Of a stretch of DNA of 45,492 nucleotides, positions 31,286 to 39,542 are shown one piece after another. Origin of the DNA: Halanaerobium sp041694515 (lineage in GTDB: Bacteria > Bacillota > Halanaerobiia > Halanaerobiales > Halanaerobiaceae); NCBI GenBank assembly GCA_041694515.1, contig JASMSZ010000034.1:1-45492 (forward strand), read 5' to 3'. Position 1 is the first letter of the stretch. Each line of letters opens with the position of its first letter. The position numbers and the translations under genes were made by a program. A model generated the notes under the pieces. It saw nothing but the letters and a program-made list of their open reading frames with translations, had not been told where the DNA came from and ran no database searches.

Positions 31286-33247
31286 ATGGGCATTATAAAA
31301 CAGCTTCCTCAGAGTGTTGCAAATCAGATTTCAGCAGGTGAAGTTATAGAAAGACCTGCTTCAATAGTTAAAGAATTGATTGAAAACTCTATAGACGCTG
31401 GGGCAAAAAATATTGAAATTAAAATTGAAGATGGTGGACGAGAACTGATCAGGGTTAAAGATGATGGACACGGTATTCAGGCTGATGATATAGAGTCAGC
31501 TTTTAACCGTTATGCCACCAGTAAAATTGATAATATAGATGATCTTTATTCTCTTTACAGCCTCGGTTTTCGGGGTGAAGCCTTAGCCAGTATTGCCTCA
31601 GTAGCTGAAATAGAGATGATAAGTCGGCATCAGGACAGTGATCAGGCTGTGAAAATCAAACTTAAGGGTGGAAAAATTATAGATAAAAAACCTGTTGGTT
31701 CAACAATAGGTACAGAAATTGTTGTTCGAGACCTATTTTATAATACCCCAGCTCGCTATAAGTATTTGAAAACAACAACAACTGAGTTTTCGCATATCAG
31801 TAAAATTGTAAGTGCCGAAGCAACAGCTAACAGTGAGTTGAGTTTTAAACTCTATCATGATGGAAGACAAATTTTATCTACTCCCGGCAGTGGTAAGCTT
31901 AAAGATACAATATATGCTGTTTACGGTAGTGAAATTGCCGAAAATTTAATCCCTATTGAGATTGAAGATCGTTATATTAAACTCAGTGGTTATCTCTGTC
32001 GACCAGAGTTAACTCGTTCCAGCAGAAGCCATGAGCTCTTTTTTGTTAATGGCAGACCCATATATAATAATTTAACAGCAAAAGCTGTAGAAACTGCTTA
32101 CAATAAGTTGATTAATCCAGGCAGAAAACCAATTGTTTTTCTATTTATTAAGGTTAATCCAATTTTAGTGGATGTTAATGTACATCCTGCAAAACGTGAG
32201 GTTAAATTTAGCCGCAGTCAGATTATTTTTGATGTAATAAATAAAGCTGTCCGGAGAATCTTAAAAGAAAATGATCCCACTACCAGAATTAAATTAAAAC
32301 AGTCTCCTGGTTTAAATGAAGCAGATAGAGATTCTGAAGAAAACATAGAAAAAAATCAACTTTTTGAAGAAAATAATGAGCAGTCAAATCAAACTGATGT
32401 TAATAATTATGGTCGAAAAAAAAGGGACGTTGATAATAAAAGTTATTCTGAGCAAAATATTTCACAGAGCAGCTATAATTCGAAGAACAGAAATAAGTAC
32501 AGACGCTCAGATTCCCACAATTACAGCAAAGAAGATTATCAAAAAAATATAAATTATGGTAGTGAAAACAGTCAGCAGCAGAAAAATATTTCAGAGCAGA
32601 AAAAAAGTTTTAAACAGCAAATAACTGAAAGTGAAAATCAGGAATATTCTTTAGATGAGGTAGAAGCAGAAGAAAGCTATTTTAAGTTTCTGGGACAAAT
32701 TTTTAATAGTTATTTATTAATTGAAACTGATCAGGGTTTAAAAATTGTTGATCAGCACAATGCTCAGGAGAGAATTTTATATGAAAAATTTTATGCTGAA
32801 TTTAATAAAAAAGATAAAGCTTCTCAGTCACTTCTTCTGCCAGTTAAAATTGAATTGTCAGCAGAAGAAAGAGAAATTGTTAGACAGTATGAAGCTGAAA
32901 TTAGAGAAATTGGAATTGACTTTAGTGATTTTGGTAATAATACAATTTTAATTCAGGAAGTTCCTGTTTTACTGAAAAATAAACCAACAAGAAATATTAT
33001 AGAAGAACTAATAGCAGAATTGGCAGAGGCAGGTAAGGTAAAATCTGCAGCTGAAATTCAGAAGACAATGCTTGAATACTTAGCCTGCAGATCTTCAATA
33101 AAGGCCGGGCAGACGCTGACAAAAAAAGAGAGTATTCAGCTCGTTAAGGATCTATACAGAACAGAAAATCCATACCGCTGTCCCCACAGCCGGCCAATTA
33201 TGATTAATATCAGCCGTGAAGAAATCGAAAAAGGACTTGGTAGATAA
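31286..33247 (+). CDS. mutL: DNA mismatch repair protein MutL
   Basis: A 653-residue GHKL ATPase with a C-terminal endonuclease domain. The N-terminal motifs are IENSIDAGAKNIEI, DDGHGI, YATSKI and GFRGEALASI. A linker of about 110 residues rich in Asn, Ser, Gln and Lys (about 345-455) separates the dimerisation domain. There the metal-binding motif DQHNAQERILYE matches DQHA-x2-E-x4-E with Asn for Ala, and ACRSSIKAGQ and CPHSRPIMI complete the site. The enzyme nicks the nascent strand after MutS recognition, as expected without MutH. It lies one base after mutS, and its TAA overlaps the miaA ATG by one base. Confidence 0.97.
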   Translation: MGIIKQLPQSVANQISAGEVIERPASIVKELIENSIDAGAKNIEIKIEDGGRELIRVKDDGHGIQADDIESAFNRYATSKIDNIDDLYSLYSLGFRGEALASIASVAEIEMISRHQDSDQAVKIKLKGGKIIDKKPVGSTIGTEIVVRDLFYNTPARYKYLKTTTTEFSHISKIVSAEATANSELSFKLYHDGRQILSTPGSGKLKDTIYAVYGSEIAENLIPIEIEDRYIKLSGYLCRPELTRSSRSHELFFVNGRPIYNNLTAKAVETAYNKLINPGRKPIVFLFIKVNPILVDVNVHPAKREVKFSRSQIIFDVINKAVRRILKENDPTTRIKLKQSPGLNEADRDSEENIEKNQLFEENNEQSNQTDVNNYGRKKRDVDNKSYSEQNISQSSYNSKNRNKYRRSDSHNYSKEDYQKNINYGSENSQQQKNISEQKKSFKQQITESENQEYSLDEVEAEESYFKFLGQIFNSYLLIETDQGLKIVDQHNAQERILYEKFYAEFNKKDKASQSLLLPVKIELSAEEREIVRQYEAEIREIGIDFSDFGNNTILIQEVPVLLKNKPTRNIIEELIAELAEAGKVKSAAEIQKTMLEYLACRSSIKAGQTLTKKESIQLVKDLYRTENPYRCPHSRPIMINISREEIEKGLGR

Positions 33248-34218
33248 TGAGAGATTTAATTGTTTTAACAGGACCAACTGCAGTTGGAAAAACAGAATTA
33301 TCACTTGAACTGGCTCAGAAAATTGAAGCTGAGATAATTTCAGCTGATTCTATGCAGATTTATCAGCATATGGATATTGGTACGGCTAAAGCTTCTAGAG
33401 CTGAAAGAGAGCAGGCAGAACATTATTTAATTGACTTTTTAACTCCGGAAGCAGAATATTCAGTTTCACGGTTTCAGGATGATTGTGATCAGATAATAGC
33501 AGAAATTAAAACAAGGAACAAAACACCGATGTTAGTTGGAGGGACCCATCTTTACTTAAAAGCTGTTCTGGAAGGATTTATGCTGCCGGATATCAATCCT
33601 GATTATCAGCTGCGTCAAAAATTAGAAAATCTAGCTGAAGCTCAGGGTACAGAAGCTGTGCATGATATTTTAGCAAGAAAAGATGAATTAACAGCCGAAA
33701 AACTGCATCCAAATGATTTACGGAGAGTTATCAGAGCAATAGAAATTTATGAACAGTCAGGAAAAACTAAAAGTCATTTTAAAAAGAAACAGCAGCAGCA
33801 GCCTCCTCGCTACAGCGCTTATAAATTTGCTTTAATTAGAAGCAGGGAAAATCTCTATCAGAGAATCAACAAAAGAGTAGAGTTAATGATGGAAAATGGA
33901 CTCTTAGATGAGGTCAAATTTCTTCTAAACAACTTTGATAATTTAAGTGACACTGCACAACAGGCTCTGGGTTATAAGGAGTTAATTTCTTATCTTAAAG
34001 GAGAAATTAGCCTGGAAGAAGCTGTTTATGAAATCAAAAAACGGAGCAGACATTTTGCTAAAAGACAGCTTACCTGGTTAAGAAAAGAAGATAATTTAAT
34101 TGTTTTTAATATTGAAAAGGAAAATAAAGCAGATATATTAAGTAATATGTTAAAATTAATTAAAGGAGAAAAAAATTATGAGCAGGAATACAAAAAACGA
34201 AAAGAAATTGATTTCTAA
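33247..34218 (+). CDS. miaA: tRNA dimethylallyltransferase MiaA
   Basis: A 323-residue enzyme that transfers a dimethylallyl group to A37 of UNN-reading tRNAs, the substrate for MiaB. The P-loop is GPTAVGKTELS. SADSMQIYQHMDIGTAK contains the catalytic aspartate. VGGTHLYLKAVLEG and the tRNA-contacting QALGYKELISYLKG and RQLTWLRKE follow. The ATG overlaps the mutL stop (TAATG). The mutSL-miaA-hfq order is a standard Firmicute arrangement. Its last 41 bases overlap the next gene. Confidence 0.97.
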   Translation: MRDLIVLTGPTAVGKTELSLELAQKIEAEIISADSMQIYQHMDIGTAKASRAEREQAEHYLIDFLTPEAEYSVSRFQDDCDQIIAEIKTRNKTPMLVGGTHLYLKAVLEGFMLPDINPDYQLRQKLENLAEAQGTEAVHDILARKDELTAEKLHPNDLRRVIRAIEIYEQSGKTKSHFKKKQQQQPPRYSAYKFALIRSRENLYQRINKRVELMMENGLLDEVKFLLNNFDNLSDTAQQALGYKELISYLKGEISLEEAVYEIKKRSRHFAKRQLTWLRKEDNLIVFNIEKENKADILSNMLKLIKGEKNYEQEYKKRKEIDF

Positions 34219-34555
34219 TGGAAAAGAATTTGATTGGTTATTAAAAGAAAAAGATGCGTTTTTTGTTCTCTTTACCAATGATGACTGTGGTTACTGTCAG
34301 CTTGCAGAAAAAAATATAAATCAAGTGATAGATTCTCTTCCTCAGTTAGAATTTTATCAATTAAAATTGACTGCTGCTCCAGAAATTTTTGAGCGGTATG
34401 GAATTAATTCTGTACCTGTGTCTAAAGTTTTTAAGAATGGAGAGTCAGTTTATACAGGTTTTGGAGTTCGTTCTCCAAATGATATTTATTACCAACTTAA
34501 GACTTATTTTGGCAGTGGCAATTCGTATTTTAAGGAAATATCAGATAATAATTAA
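34178..34555 (+). CDS. thioredoxin-like protein with CGYC motif
   Basis: A 125-residue thioredoxin-fold protein without a signal peptide. The active-site motif is CGYC in FTNDDCGYCQLAEKNI (about residues 33-36 for the motif). The cis-proline strand is GINSVPVSKVFKNGE, and the C-terminal helix is intact. CGYC is nearer to glutaredoxin or PDI-like motifs (CPYC, CGHC) than to CGPC, so the redox role cannot be named. ATG 34178 has a good AAAGGAG 10 bases upstream and lies inside the end of miaA in another frame, a 41-base overlap. In-frame starts further down lack ribosome sites. Confidence 0.8.
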   Translation: MSRNTKNEKKLISNGKEFDWLLKEKDAFFVLFTNDDCGYCQLAEKNINQVIDSLPQLEFYQLKLTAAPEIFERYGINSVPVSKVFKNGESVYTGFGVRSPNDIYYQLKTYFGSGNSYFKEISDNN

Positions 34556-34653
34556 TCAATAATGTAATATTTAATCCATCTTTGCAGGAATTATCAAAAT
34601 AATATTGAATTTATAATATAAGAGCTTTAAAAATATAAAAGGGGGCTGCAGAG

Positions 34654-34893
34654 ATGAGTAATAACAATATTAATTATCAGGATCATATTTTAAAAAATGT
34701 TCACGAAAAGGACATTGAGGTTATTGTTTACTTTGTCAATGGTTATCAGTTAAAGGGTAGAATTAAAGCCTATGATAACTTTACAGTTATTTTGAGAAGT
34801 GATGAAAGAGACCAGATGATCTATAAACACGCTATTTCTACTATTGCTCCGGTTGAAAAAACAAGTGGTCTTCTTAATTTGGATGAAGAATAA
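34654..34893 (+). CDS. hfq: RNA chaperone Hfq
   Basis: A 79-residue Sm-like protein that forms a hexameric ring and binds small RNAs and A-rich mRNA sites. The Sm1 motif is VIVYFVNGYQLKGRIKAYD and Sm2 is the conserved YKHAIST. The N-terminal YQDHILKNV helix carries the expected proximal-site glutamine. The C-terminal tail is short and acidic, as in Gram-positive Hfq. Start ATG behind AAAGGGGGC. It lies about 100 bases after the thioredoxin-like gene and may have its own promoter (TATAAT at 34612-34617). Confidence 0.97.
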   Translation: MSNNNINYQDHILKNVHEKDIEVIVYFVNGYQLKGRIKAYDNFTVILRSDERDQMIYKHAISTIAPVEKTSGLLNLDEE

Positions 34894-34950
34894 AGTTTGA
34901 GTAAAACAATAAGATCAATAATTTGAAAGTTAAAGGAAGTTGAATTATTC

Positions 34951-35592
34951 TTGAAGAAAAAGATTTTTATTTTAATTGCCACAATATTAATTATAATAAT
35001 ATTTTCTGTAATTACAGCTGCTGAATCCCGATATAACTGGGAAGAATTGATAAGCACTACCCAGAAACAGCTGGATCAAAATAAGAATGATATTGTCTTA
35101 AATTATACCATGGCAGTAGCTTATGCTAATACTGGAGAGATAAAAAAAGCATATGATATTATAGATGTTTTTGGCAGCAGTGTTAGCCGAGAGGATTTTA
35201 ATGCTGCTGTTTCTCCCTATTTAGCAGAATGGGAAAATTATAGAAACCATGATAACTTACTACTTTTAAATTATGCTGCCTTTAGAGAAGTAATAAATAA
35301 AGATTATAGAGAGGCAGCAGCATTATTTGAGTATATTTTTGAAATTGATTCTAATAATTTATGGGCTTTAAACCATGCAGCAGCGGCTTTAGTCGAATTT
35401 GGTGAATATGATCAGGCCCTGGATTATGCTAATCAGGCTATATCAATTAAGGATAATGAATATTCACACTTAATTAAAGGTTATGCCTATTATGAAAATG
35501 GAAACTATTTTAGAGCTGCAATAGAAGCTGCAAGCGCCAGAAATTTATTTAGAGCTCTGGCAAATGAGGAATACCAGGATTTTGTAGAATAA
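34951..35592 (+). CDS. exported or membrane-anchored TPR protein
   Basis: A 213-residue protein with an N-terminal hydrophobic segment after KKK (IFILIATILIIIIFSVITAAES), either a signal peptide cut near ITA-AES or an uncleaved anchor. The rest is helical with at least three TPR-like units, for example IVLNYTMAVAYANTGEIKKAYDI and NLWALNHAAAALVEFGEYDQA. It is a likely extracytoplasmic adaptor, partner unknown. Start TTG at 34951 follows AAAGGAAG with a longish gap of about 12 bases. It lies between hfq and the uracil-DNA glycosylase gene. Confidence 0.8.
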   Translation: MKKKIFILIATILIIIIFSVITAAESRYNWEELISTTQKQLDQNKNDIVLNYTMAVAYANTGEIKKAYDIIDVFGSSVSREDFNAAVSPYLAEWENYRNHDNLLLLNYAAFREVINKDYREAAALFEYIFEIDSNNLWALNHAAAALVEFGEYDQALDYANQAISIKDNEYSHLIKGYAYYENGNYFRAAIEAASARNLFRALANEEYQDFVE

Positions 35593-35624
35593 TTTTATAG
35601 AATAATTTATGCGGGAGGAATTTG

Positions 35625-36257
35625 ATGTTATTTGACCAGCAGGGAAACTTTAAAATCCAGCAGTTATTTTCTTATCCCAGTGAAGATTATCAAAAATTAA
35701 AAGAAGAAGCTTTAAAATGTCAACGCTGTCAGCTGCGCGAAGGTGCTAAGGGAGTTGTGATGGGAGAAGGAAATATAAATAATAAAATCATGCTAATTGG
35801 TGAAGGTCCAGGCGCAAATGAGGACCGTTTGGGGCGCCCTTTTGTTGGTCGCGCCGGCAAATTAATGGATAAAATTTTTGCTGCTGTGGATTTAAAAAGG
35901 GAAGAGCTGTATATAACTAATGTAATCAAATGTCGACCGCCGGGGAATAGAGTTCCTCATCAGAATGAATTTGAGGCCTGTGTTTCAATTCTTAGAGCTG
36001 AAATCGAACTGGTCCAGCCCAAAGTGATTGTTACTCTGGGTTCAACAGCTACAAAGTTTCTAATTGATCCTGAAGATTCAATTTCTAAAGTGAGAGGTAG
36101 ATGGTTTAAAAGAGGAGATATTTTCTTTTTACCAACCTTTCATCCTGCTTATTTGCTCAGAAATGAAAATATGAAAAAATACAGCTGGTATGACTTCAAA
36201 TTGATAAAAAAAGCCGCTGATCGGATAAAAGAATTATCCAATAGCGGAGAATTATAA
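35625..36257 (+). CDS. type 4 (iron-sulfur) uracil-DNA glycosylase
   Basis: A 210-residue family 4 UDG, which removes uracil from DNA to start base-excision repair. The 4Fe-4S ligands are C32 and C35 (KCQRCQL), C103 (IKCRPPGNR) and C119 (EACVSIL). Motif A is GEGPGANEDRLGRPFVG and motif B is HPAYLLRN, with catalytic-loop H173. The family is common in thermophiles, anaerobes and clostridia. ATG 35625 follows GGGAGGA; the TTG at 35622 is in frame but less likely. It converges on lexA across a shared terminator. Confidence 0.93.
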   Translation: MLFDQQGNFKIQQLFSYPSEDYQKLKEEALKCQRCQLREGAKGVVMGEGNINNKIMLIGEGPGANEDRLGRPFVGRAGKLMDKIFAAVDLKREELYITNVIKCRPPGNRVPHQNEFEACVSILRAEIELVQPKVIVTLGSTATKFLIDPEDSISKVRGRWFKRGDIFFLPTFHPAYLLRNENMKKYSWYDFKLIKKAADRIKELSNSGEL

Positions 36258-36330
36258 GTTGTTATATATAATTTTTACATACTCTTTTAAAAATGCATTA
36301 AATGATATCTTGTAATACTGTAATTTTACT

Positions 36331-36359
36331 AACTAAGCATTAATTTGCTTAGTTTTTTT
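36331..36359. terminator. bidirectional terminator between UDG and lexA
   Basis: A 9-bp perfect stem AACTAAGCA/TGCTTAGTT (36331-36339 and 36346-36354), 6-nt loop and a T run on the plus strand. On the minus strand the A-rich flank is shorter, so activity there is less certain. Confidence 0.8.
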
Positions 36360-36376
36360 ATTTTTAAAAACAAAAT

Positions 36377-37000
36377 TTAATCAAATTTTCTAAAAAGTCC
36401 TGTAACCCTGCCCAGAATTTTTACATCCTTAGAAATAATCGGCTCATAGGCTGAGTTTTCCGGCTGCAGTCTAATGTGATTTTCTTCTTTAAAAAAACGC
36501 TTAACTGTAGCTTCCTCATCAAGTAGAGCAATAACAATTTCATTATTTTCAGCATAACTCTGTTTTTCAGCAATTACAAAATCACCATCGTGAATACCAG
36601 CCTCAATCATACTATCCCCACTAACTTTAAGCATAAAAAGATCATTATTTCCTACCTTTAAGTAGCTCAAAGGTAAAGGAAAATAATCCTCCACATTTTC
36701 TTCAGCTAAAATAGGAGCACCTGCAGTAACCTTACCAACTACCGGAATATTAATCATTTCCTTATCATTTTTAGGTTCCTGATTATTGTTGTAAATAACC
36801 TCGATTGCTCTTGGTTTAGCAGGGTCTCTGCGCAAATAATTTAATTTTTCTAAAGTTTTTAAGTGGCTGTGAACAGAAGCAGGAGATTTAAGTCCCACAG
36901 CTTTTCCAATTTCTCTCACAGAAGGTGGATATCCTTTGGCTTTGATTTCATCTATAATAAATTGCAAGATACTTTGTTGTCGTTTAGATAGTTCTTCCAT
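36377..37000 (-). CDS. lexA: SOS repressor LexA
   Basis: A 207-residue repressor. The N-terminal winged helix (about 1-65) has LSKRQQSILQFI, YPPSVREIGKAVGLKSPASVHSHL and the LRRDPAKPRAI boundary. The C-terminal S24 peptidase domain has the cleavage site A93-G94 (VTAGAP), nucleophile S130 (KVSGDSM) and general base K167 (TVKRFF). RecA filaments trigger its self-cleavage. I prefer the start at 37000: GGAGG sits 8 bases upstream and the predicted transcript starts near 37022. The in-frame ATG at 37015 would leave almost no leader. It is divergent from yneA, as in Bacillus, and autoregulated through the boxes between them. Confidence 0.97.
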   Translation of the reverse strand: MEELSKRQQSILQFIIDEIKAKGYPPSVREIGKAVGLKSPASVHSHLKTLEKLNYLRRDPAKPRAIEVIYNNNQEPKNDKEMINIPVVGKVTAGAPILAEENVEDYFPLPLSYLKVGNNDLFMLKVSGDSMIEAGIHDGDFVIAEKQSYAENNEIVIALLDEEATVKRFFKEENHIRLQPENSAYEPIISKDVKILGRVTGLFRKFD

Positions 37001-37028
37001 AATTGTTTCCTCCATTCATTTTTCTTTT

Positions 37029-37057
37029 ATTATAACATAAATATAATAAATAGACAA
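37029..37057 (-). promoter_or_regulatory. lexA promoter
   Basis: On the minus strand, TTGTCT (37052-37057), 17-base spacer, TATAAT (37029-37034). The LexA box at 37056-37067 overlaps its -35 end, consistent with autorepression. Confidence 0.65.
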
Positions 37058-37067
37058 ACAATCGTTC
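37056..37067. promoter_or_regulatory. LexA operator 1 (lexA side)
   Basis: AAACAATCGTTC fits (G/A)AAC-N4-GTTC and shares its AAAC...GTTC half-sites with the recA element. It lies against the lexA -35 box. Confidence 0.65.
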
Positions 37068-37076
37068 AAATAATCC

Positions 37077-37105
37077 TTGACATTGAACATACGTATTGCT
37101 ATAAT
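37077..37105 (+). promoter_or_regulatory. yneA promoter with embedded LexA operator 2
   Basis: A perfect TTGACA (37077-37082), 17-base spacer and TATAAT (37100-37105). GAACATACGTAT (37085-37096), an SOS box with two mismatches in the right half-site, fills the spacer. A consensus promoter held by a repressor fits a strongly inducible SOS gene. Confidence 0.75.
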
Positions 37106-37114
37106 ATAAATAAC

Positions 37115-37126
37115 AAACAATTGTTT
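37115..37126. promoter_or_regulatory. LexA operator 3 (yneA leader)
   Basis: AAACAATTGTTT is a perfect 12-base palindrome with half-sites matching the other boxes. It lies 9 bases after the yneA -10 box, over the expected transcription start. Confidence 0.6.
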
Positions 37127-37176
37127 AGTACAGATGTTTTAATTGTAGGCATAATTTTATAACAGGAGGGTTAGTC

Positions 37177-37518
37177 ATGAATGGTTTAAATACTTATACT
37201 TTAAATTATCAGGGAGCTAAGTCAGAAGACAATAAAGAAAAGGGAATCTCAACAAAGATTTTGACTGCAGTAATCGGAATAATATTGCTGAGTATTTTAT
37301 TTATCTCCCTTTTTTCTTTAATTGGTTCGGGTGAAAATAGCAGCAATTTTATCAAACATGAAATAGAAAGCGGCGAATCTCTTTGGTCGATAGCTGCTCA
37401 TTATTATGATTCAAATAATGTTGATCTTAGAAAAATAATTTATAATATCAAAAAAATTAATAATATAGATTCTGCGGTAATTACTCCTGGAAAAGAGTTA
37501 ATAATTCCTTTAAACTAA
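37177..37518 (+). CDS. yneA: YneA-like SOS cell-division inhibitor (TM + LysM)
   Basis: A 113-residue protein. A short cytoplasmic N terminus is followed by one TM helix (about 28-50, LTAVIGIILLSILFISLFSLIG). A LysM domain spans about 60-111 (HEIESGESLWSIAAHYYDSNNVDLRKIIYNI...ITPGKELIIPLN). This is the architecture of B. subtilis YneA, which is induced by DNA damage and delays septation. Its position divergent from lexA, behind a LexA-boxed consensus promoter, supports the assignment more than sequence identity does. ATG 37177 follows AGGAGGG. Confidence 0.85.
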   Translation: MNGLNTYTLNYQGAKSEDNKEKGISTKILTAVIGIILLSILFISLFSLIGSGENSSNFIKHEIESGESLWSIAAHYYDSNNVDLRKIIYNIKKINNIDSAVITPGKELIIPLN

Positions 37519-37649
37519 TTGAAATATTTGGATAAAGATATTAATTAATTTATAAAAACTACTTAATGTTACCACCTTAGTATCACTGATATTAACTTGC
37601 TTAGCCAATTAAATATTAATTAAAAAATAAATATAATCTTGACAAAGAT

Positions 37650-37696
37650 AAAATGGTTGTAATTCAGAGAATTTTGCTGTTTTACAATCATTTTTT
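37650..37696 (+). terminator. probable terminator of yneA
   Basis: A 13-bp stem AAAATGGTTGTAA/TTACAATCATTTT (one G-T pair) with a 19-nt loop and a T6 run ending at 37696. The large loop makes it weaker. It lies 131 bases after yneA. Confidence 0.55.
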
Positions 37697-37704
37697 GTTA
37701 TAAT
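37696..37704 (+). promoter_or_regulatory. extended -10 promoter of the yneB-like gene
   Basis: TGTTATAAT (TGn plus TATAAT at 37699-37704), right after the hairpin and 46 bases before the ATG. No LexA box is visible nearby, so yneB may be only partly under SOS control by read-through. Confidence 0.5.
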
Positions 37705-37750
37705 AATTTCTTATAATCAATAAATTATTAAAATAAAGGACTGATTAAAG

Positions 37751-38407
37751 ATGAAAAAAACAATTATTTACACCAGAGTTAGCACTCAAAAAGAAAGTCA
37801 GAGTACAAGTTTAAAACGACAGAAAGAAGAACTGTTAAGCTATGCAATGGAAAATGAATTAAAAGTGATTAAAACTGTTGAAGAAAAAGAAAGTGGCTTT
37901 GTTGAAAGTAGACCGGGGATTATAGAAGTTCTAGATTTAATTAAAAAAAGAAAGGCCGATATTTTACTTGTTCAGGACAGCAGCCGCCTGGGACGTGGTA
38001 ATGCAAAGATGGCATTAATCCACCAGGTAGAAAAAATGGGAGCTGAAATACATACTTTAGCAGATAAAGGTGCTATCGCTTTAAATGATCTGGAAAAAAT
38101 GATTTTAGAAATTTTATCTGTAATAGAAAACTATCAACAGGAATTGAGAAATCAGAATATAAGCAGAGCCATGAAAAATAAAATTGCTGAGGGTAAGTTT
38201 AATCCGGTTGATAACTTAAAAAATATTGATCAGGGTGGAAGGGATCGTAAAAAAGTTCCTTTAAAAGAAATTATTCGTTTAAGAAACCTGGATTTAACTT
38301 TTAAAGATATAGCGGCTACCCTGAGAGGGCTGGGCTATGATGTTTCCAAGTCAACAGTGCATAGGCGCTATCAGGAATATAAGAAGAATAATGAAATAGT
38401 AATTTAA
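37751..38407 (+). CDS. YneB-like serine recombinase (resolvase family)
   Basis: A 218-residue member of the serine resolvase/invertase family. The catalytic domain (1-140) has R9 and nucleophile S11 (IYTRVSTQKESQSTSLKRQ), then GFVESRPGI and DSSRLGRGN with conserved arginines, followed by a long helix E. The C-terminal HTH (about 172-215) is FKDIAATLRGLGYDVSKSTVHRRYQEY. All catalytic residues are kept, so it should be active. In B. subtilis the yneB gene, also a resolvase-like protein of unknown role, follows yneA next to lexA. No att site, inverted repeats or invertible segment is visible next to it. Confidence 0.88.
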   Translation: MKKTIIYTRVSTQKESQSTSLKRQKEELLSYAMENELKVIKTVEEKESGFVESRPGIIEVLDLIKKRKADILLVQDSSRLGRGNAKMALIHQVEKMGAEIHTLADKGAIALNDLEKMILEILSVIENYQQELRNQNISRAMKNKIAEGKFNPVDNLKNIDQGGRDRKKVPLKEIIRLRNLDLTFKDIAATLRGLGYDVSKSTVHRRYQEYKKNNEIVI

Positions 38408-38410
38408 CTT

Positions 38411-38454
38411 TTAGGTACCAGGTACAAAAAGCTCTTTTTGTACCTGGTACCTAA
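38411..38454. repeat. palindromic repeat, copy 2 (GTACCAGGTAC family)
   Basis: A perfect 21-bp inverted repeat (38411-38431 and 38434-38454) with a 2-base centre. Arms contain GGTACCAGGTACAAAAAG and its complement, the same core as 28550-28585. It lies 3 bases after the recombinase stop and may terminate that gene. Confidence 0.9.
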
Positions 38455-38581
38455 GATTATAAAAAATTATATTTGTAAAATAATTTACTTTTATTCTTGA
38501 TTAAAATGCTATACTTAGTAATGAAGTAGAAATATGGTTTAATATAATAATCAAGATAATATTTTAATGAGGTGATATAAA

Positions 38582-39535
38582 GTGAATAAGAATTTAAATC
38601 CAAATAAGATCGCCGTCATTGGTGCTGGTGGAGTTGGTGCCACTACAGCTTATGCTCTGATGGTTCAGGGAGTAGGTTCAGAAATAGTATTAATAGATGT
38701 TAATAAAGAAAAGGCTGAAGGAGAAGCAATGGACTTAAGGCATGGAGCCTCTTTTGTTAATCCAGTTGATATTTATGCAGGTGATTACAAAGACTTAGCA
38801 GATGCTAAATTAATTGTGATTACTGCGGGAACAGCGCAAAAGCCTGGAGAATCAAGACTTGATTTAGTCAAGAAGAATACCGGAATTTTCAAAAATATAA
38901 TTTCTTCTATAACTGAATATAATCAGGAAGGAATTCTGCTTGTAGTAACTAATCCGGTTGATATTTTGACATATTTAAGCTATAAGATATCAGGATTTCC
39001 AGCCAACAGAGTTATTGGCTCTGGAACAGTACTTGACAGTTCTCGCTTTAGATCATTATTGAGTAAAAATTGCAATATAGCAGCGAGTAATGTTCACGGT
39101 TATATTATTGGTGAACACGGAGATAGTGAGGTTCCTGTCTGGAGTTTAACCAATATTGCGGGAACAAAGATAGAAAATTACTGTCCAATTTGTAATAAAG
39201 GATGTAATGAACGGGATTTGGAAGAAATAAGTAATCAGGTTAAAAATGCTGCTTATGAGATAATTGATAAAAAGGGGGCTACTTTTTATGCAGTTGCTCT
39301 GGGAGTGTCTAGAATTGCAAGAGCTATTCTGAGAGATGAAAATGCAGTTTTAACAGTCTCATCATTAATGGAGGGATATTACGGAGTTGAAAATATGAGT
39401 TTAAGTCTGCCGACAATAATTAATTCTAAAGGAATAGAGAGGGTATTAGAATTGCCTCTTTCTGAAAAAGAAGAAAAAGATTTTAAAGATTCAGCTCAGA
39501 AATTAAAAGAAAATATAAAAGAACTGGATATTTAA
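38582..39535 (+). CDS. ldh: L-lactate dehydrogenase
   Basis: A 317-residue NAD-dependent enzyme that reduces pyruvate to lactate in fermentation. The Rossmann motif is GAGGVGAT. The loop AGTAQKPGESRLDL has Gln at the specificity position, which marks lactate rather than malate dehydrogenase. The substrate and catalytic residues are N in VVTNPVDIL, D152-R155 in LDSSRFR and H179 in GEHGDSEVPVW. A cysteine cluster, C201-x2-C204-x3-C208, sits in the variable loop that follows. GTG 38582 lies behind GAGGTGAT. It is single, with palindromic repeats on both sides. Confidence 0.94.
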   Translation: MNKNLNPNKIAVIGAGGVGATTAYALMVQGVGSEIVLIDVNKEKAEGEAMDLRHGASFVNPVDIYAGDYKDLADAKLIVITAGTAQKPGESRLDLVKKNTGIFKNIISSITEYNQEGILLVVTNPVDILTYLSYKISGFPANRVIGSGTVLDSSRFRSLLSKNCNIAASNVHGYIIGEHGDSEVPVWSLTNIAGTKIENYCPICNKGCNERDLEEISNQVKNAAYEIIDKKGATFYAVALGVSRIARAILRDENAVLTVSSLMEGYYGVENMSLSLPTIINSKGIERVLELPLSEKEEKDFKDSAQKLKENIKELDI

Positions 39536-39542
39536 AACAACT

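Noticed and set aside
37639..37667. TTGACA upstream of the recombinase as a full promoter
   Set aside because: At 17 bases downstream the -10 position reads AATTCA, which is too poor; the extended -10 at 37696 is a better candidate.
37751..38407. Serine recombinase as sign of an integrated mobile element
   Set aside because: The gene has the conserved yneB context next to lexA/yneA, no att-like direct repeats flank it, and neighbouring genes are core. The palindrome at 38411 also occurs at 28550, away from the recombinase.
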